Part shown: positions 13,855 to 15,102 of the stretch, one piece after another | Layout: each line of letters opens with the position of its first letter | Numbering within the stretch: the stretch's first letter is position 1 | Program-made: the position numbers and the translations under genes | Notes under the pieces: model-generated | The model's database searches: none | The model's input: only the letters and a program-made list of their open reading frames with translations | Told to the model about the DNA's origin: nothing | Source of the DNA: CAZBDU01 sp964490725 | GTDB lineage: Bacteria > Spirochaetota > Spirochaetia > SZUA-6 > DRHE01 | Direction of reading: 5' to 3' | Assembly: GCA_964490725.1 (NCBI GenBank) | Contig: CAZBDU010000116.1 | Coordinates: forward strand, 1-15,102 | DNA length: 15,102 nt

Positions 13855-14936
13855 GAGGCGATCGATTTGATGGCCTCCTCGCGGGCATTGAGCTTCAACG
13901 CCTCGACCAGCTCATCCAGCTCGCCCAGCATCACCGCCTCCAGGCGGTAGAGGGTGAGATTGATACGGTGGTCGGTGACCCGGTTCTGGGGGAAGTTGTA
14001 GGTGCGGATGCGCTCGGAGCGGTCGCCGCTGCCGACCTGGCTCTTGCGGGCCTGGGCGCGCTGGCTGGCCTTCTTCTCCTCCTCCATGTCGTAGAGGCGG
14101 GCCCGCAGCACCCGCAGCGCCTTGGCCTTGTTCTTGTGCTGGCTCTTCTCGTCCTGGCAGGTCACCACCATGCCGGTGGGCAGGTGCGTGATCCGCACGG
14201 CCGAGTCGGTGGTGTTCACGCTCTGCCCCCCGGGGCCGGAGGAGCGGAAGACGTCCACCCGCAGCTCCTCGGGACGGATCTCGATGTCCGTCTGCTCGGC
14301 CTCCGGGAGCACCGCCACGGTGACGGCGGAGGTGTGGATGCGCCCCCCGCTTTCGGTCACAGGCACGCGCTGCACCCGGTGCACCCCGCTCTCGTAGCGC
14401 AGGTTCTCATACACGCTCTTTCCGGCGATGGAGAAGATGATCTCCTTGAAGCCGCCGATCTCCGTGGGATGGGAGGAGAGGATCTCGATCTTCCACCCCT
14501 GCGCTTCCGCAAAGCGCGCGTACATGCGGTACAGATGGGCGCTGAACAGAGCCGCCTCCTCCCCGCCGGTGCCGGCGCGGATCTCCATGATGATGTTCTT
14601 CAGGTCCAGAGGATCCTTGGGGATGAGGGCGAACTTCAGCCTCTCCAGCAGCTCCTGGTGGCGCTCCTCCAGCTGGTGCAGCTCCTCCCTGGCCAGCTCC
14701 ACCAGCTCGTGCTCCGCCCCCTCGCGGATCAGATCCCTGGCCTGGCCCATCTCCTCGCGGAGCCTGGCGTAGCGTTCGGCAAGACGCACTACCTCCTCCA
14801 GGCCAGCGTTCTCCTGCATGAGCTGCTTGTAGCGCTGGTGGTCGCGCACCACCTGCGGGTCCGCCAGCTCGCCCTGAAGGTCGCGGTAGCGGCCCTGGAG
14901 GGAGTCCAGCTTCCGAACAAGTGTCTTCTCGTCCAC
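13851..14936 (-). CDS. prfA: Peptide chain release factor 1
   Basis: 361 residues, GTG at 14936 (the first start in frame), TGA at 13851-13853. RF1 recognises UAA and UAG stop codons and triggers peptide release on the ribosome. The stop-codon reading motif is PVT (192-194, within RVPVTESGGR), the P-x-T form of RF1 rather than the SPF of RF2. The GGQ peptidyl-tRNA hydrolysis motif is at 236-238 (SGPGGQSVNTTDSAVR). A long coiled N-terminal domain (1-105) is present. Gln238 would be methylated by PrmC, encoded next with a 4-base overlap. No Shine-Dalgarno is visible upstream: the bases before GTG are TACCTTTAACCC, consistent with a leaderless transcript or with coupling to an upstream gene. Confidence 0.97.
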   Translation of the reverse strand: MDEKTLVRKLDSLQGRYRDLQGELADPQVVRDHQRYKQLMQENAGLEEVVRLAERYARLREEMGQARDLIREGAEHELVELAREELHQLEERHQELLERLKFALIPKDPLDLKNIIMEIRAGTGGEEAALFSAHLYRMYARFAEAQGWKIEILSSHPTEIGGFKEIIFSIAGKSVYENLRYESGVHRVQRVPVTESGGRIHTSAVTVAVLPEAEQTDIEIRPEELRVDVFRSSGPGGQSVNTTDSAVRITHLPTGMVVTCQDEKSQHKNKAKALRVLRARLYDMEEEKKASQRAQARKSQVGSGDRSERIRTYNFPQNRVTDHRINLTLYRLEAVMLGELDELVEALKLNAREEAIKSIAS

Positions 14937-14943
14937 GGGTTAA

Positions 14944-14972
14944 AGGTATCAAATGCGCAGGTCCTGTGCAAT
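14944..14972 (-). promoter_or_regulatory. Possible promoter for prfA-prmC-rel giving a leaderless transcript
   Basis: On the minus strand TTGCAC (14972-14967) is followed after 17 bases by TACCTT (14949-14944, TAnnnT type). The -10 ends 7 bases before the GTG, so transcription would begin at or next to the start codon. The -35 matches consensus only moderately. The absence of a ribosome binding site supports the idea; an upstream co-transcribed gene would argue against it. Confidence 0.3.
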
Positions 14973-15102
14973 TGGAGTGCCACCTCGCCTGGGCGGCGGC
15001 TGAGGGGCCCGGGACAGCGGCGGAGAGCCCAGGACGGCGGCGGAAGGGGCGCCGGCCGGCGGCAGGGCGGCCGCGGCAGGGGCTCGCGGTGCGGCCGGGG
15101 GG
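14950..15102 (-). CDS. Possible Pro/Ala-rich C-terminal tail of an upstream gene (partial, uncertain)
   Basis: One minus-strand frame is open from the window end to TGA at 14952-14950. It reads as a Pro/Ala-rich tail ending GGTPIAQDLRI, and its stop lies 13 bases before the prfA start. The stretch is so GC-rich that other frames are open too, so coding is not established. If real, prfA would be in an operon with this gene. Confidence 0.2.
15007..15046. repeat. Imperfect 20-base tandem duplication in very GC-rich DNA
   Basis: Two adjacent 20-base units (15007-15026 and 15027-15046), each beginning GCCC and containing GGCGG, match at 16 of 20 positions. The surroundings are G/C runs, so this may be simple-sequence drift. 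Confidence 0.4.

Noticed and set aside
1..15102. CRISPR arrays, tRNA/rRNA genes, insertion sequences, phage or toxin-antitoxin genes
   Set aside because: None seen on either strand; no regularly spaced repeats, transposase motifs or cloverleaf-like blocks.

Overview
The window comes from a GC-rich bacterium. Shine-Dalgarno sequences are strong (AAGGAGG-type), GTG starts are common, and the prfA-prmC-rel run is a normal bacterial housekeeping order. The sequence does not settle the phylum; a GC-rich Bacillota-like lineage is one possibility (inference only). There are no tRNA or rRNA genes, CRISPR arrays, transposases or phage genes.

Layout. Positions 1-95 hold the tail of an unrecognised plus-strand gene, followed by about 320 bases with no convincing gene. 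Positions 416-6288 are a minus-strand block. Read in the direction of transcription it is: an FCD/GntR-family regulator; a DapA-superfamily lyase; an ABC solute-binding protein; a second DapA-superfamily lyase; and two ABC permeases (MalF-like, then MalG-like). No ATPase gene is present. Diverging from the regulator, positions 6465-10841 form a plus-strand block: TRAP binding protein (dctP), small permease (dctQ), large permease (dctM) and a LarA-family nickel-pincer hydroxyacid racemase/epimerase homologue. From 11012 to 14936 the minus strand carries rel (bifunctional ppGpp synthetase/hydrolase), prmC and prfA. These are packed head to tail with 4-13 base overlaps and converge on the LarA gene. 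The last ~150 bases are extremely GC-rich and may be the tail of another minus-strand gene.

How it may work. The accessory part (416-10841) looks like a regulated locus for uptake and breakdown of an organic or sugar acid. The TRAP system would import a carboxylate, the LarA homologue would invert a 2-hydroxyacid centre, and the Schiff-base lyases would cleave or dehydrate a 2-oxo acid. The ABC importer would take up a related, possibly glycosidic, substrate. This is inference from gene families and proximity; the substrate is unknown.

The strongest unlisted signal is regulatory. A 21-base motif (18/21 identical, core TGnnATATnnCA) lies just downstream of a good sigma-70-type promoter before the first lyase (5518-5538). 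It occurs again, inverted, in the regulator/TRAP divergent region (6409-6429), with a third partial copy at 6438-6448. This predicts that the FCD regulator controls its own gene, the TRAP-larA operon and the lyase-ABC operon. In addition, both binding-protein genes are followed by a perfect 10-12 bp GC-rich stem-loop without a U-run, which suggests differential expression of binding protein over permeases.
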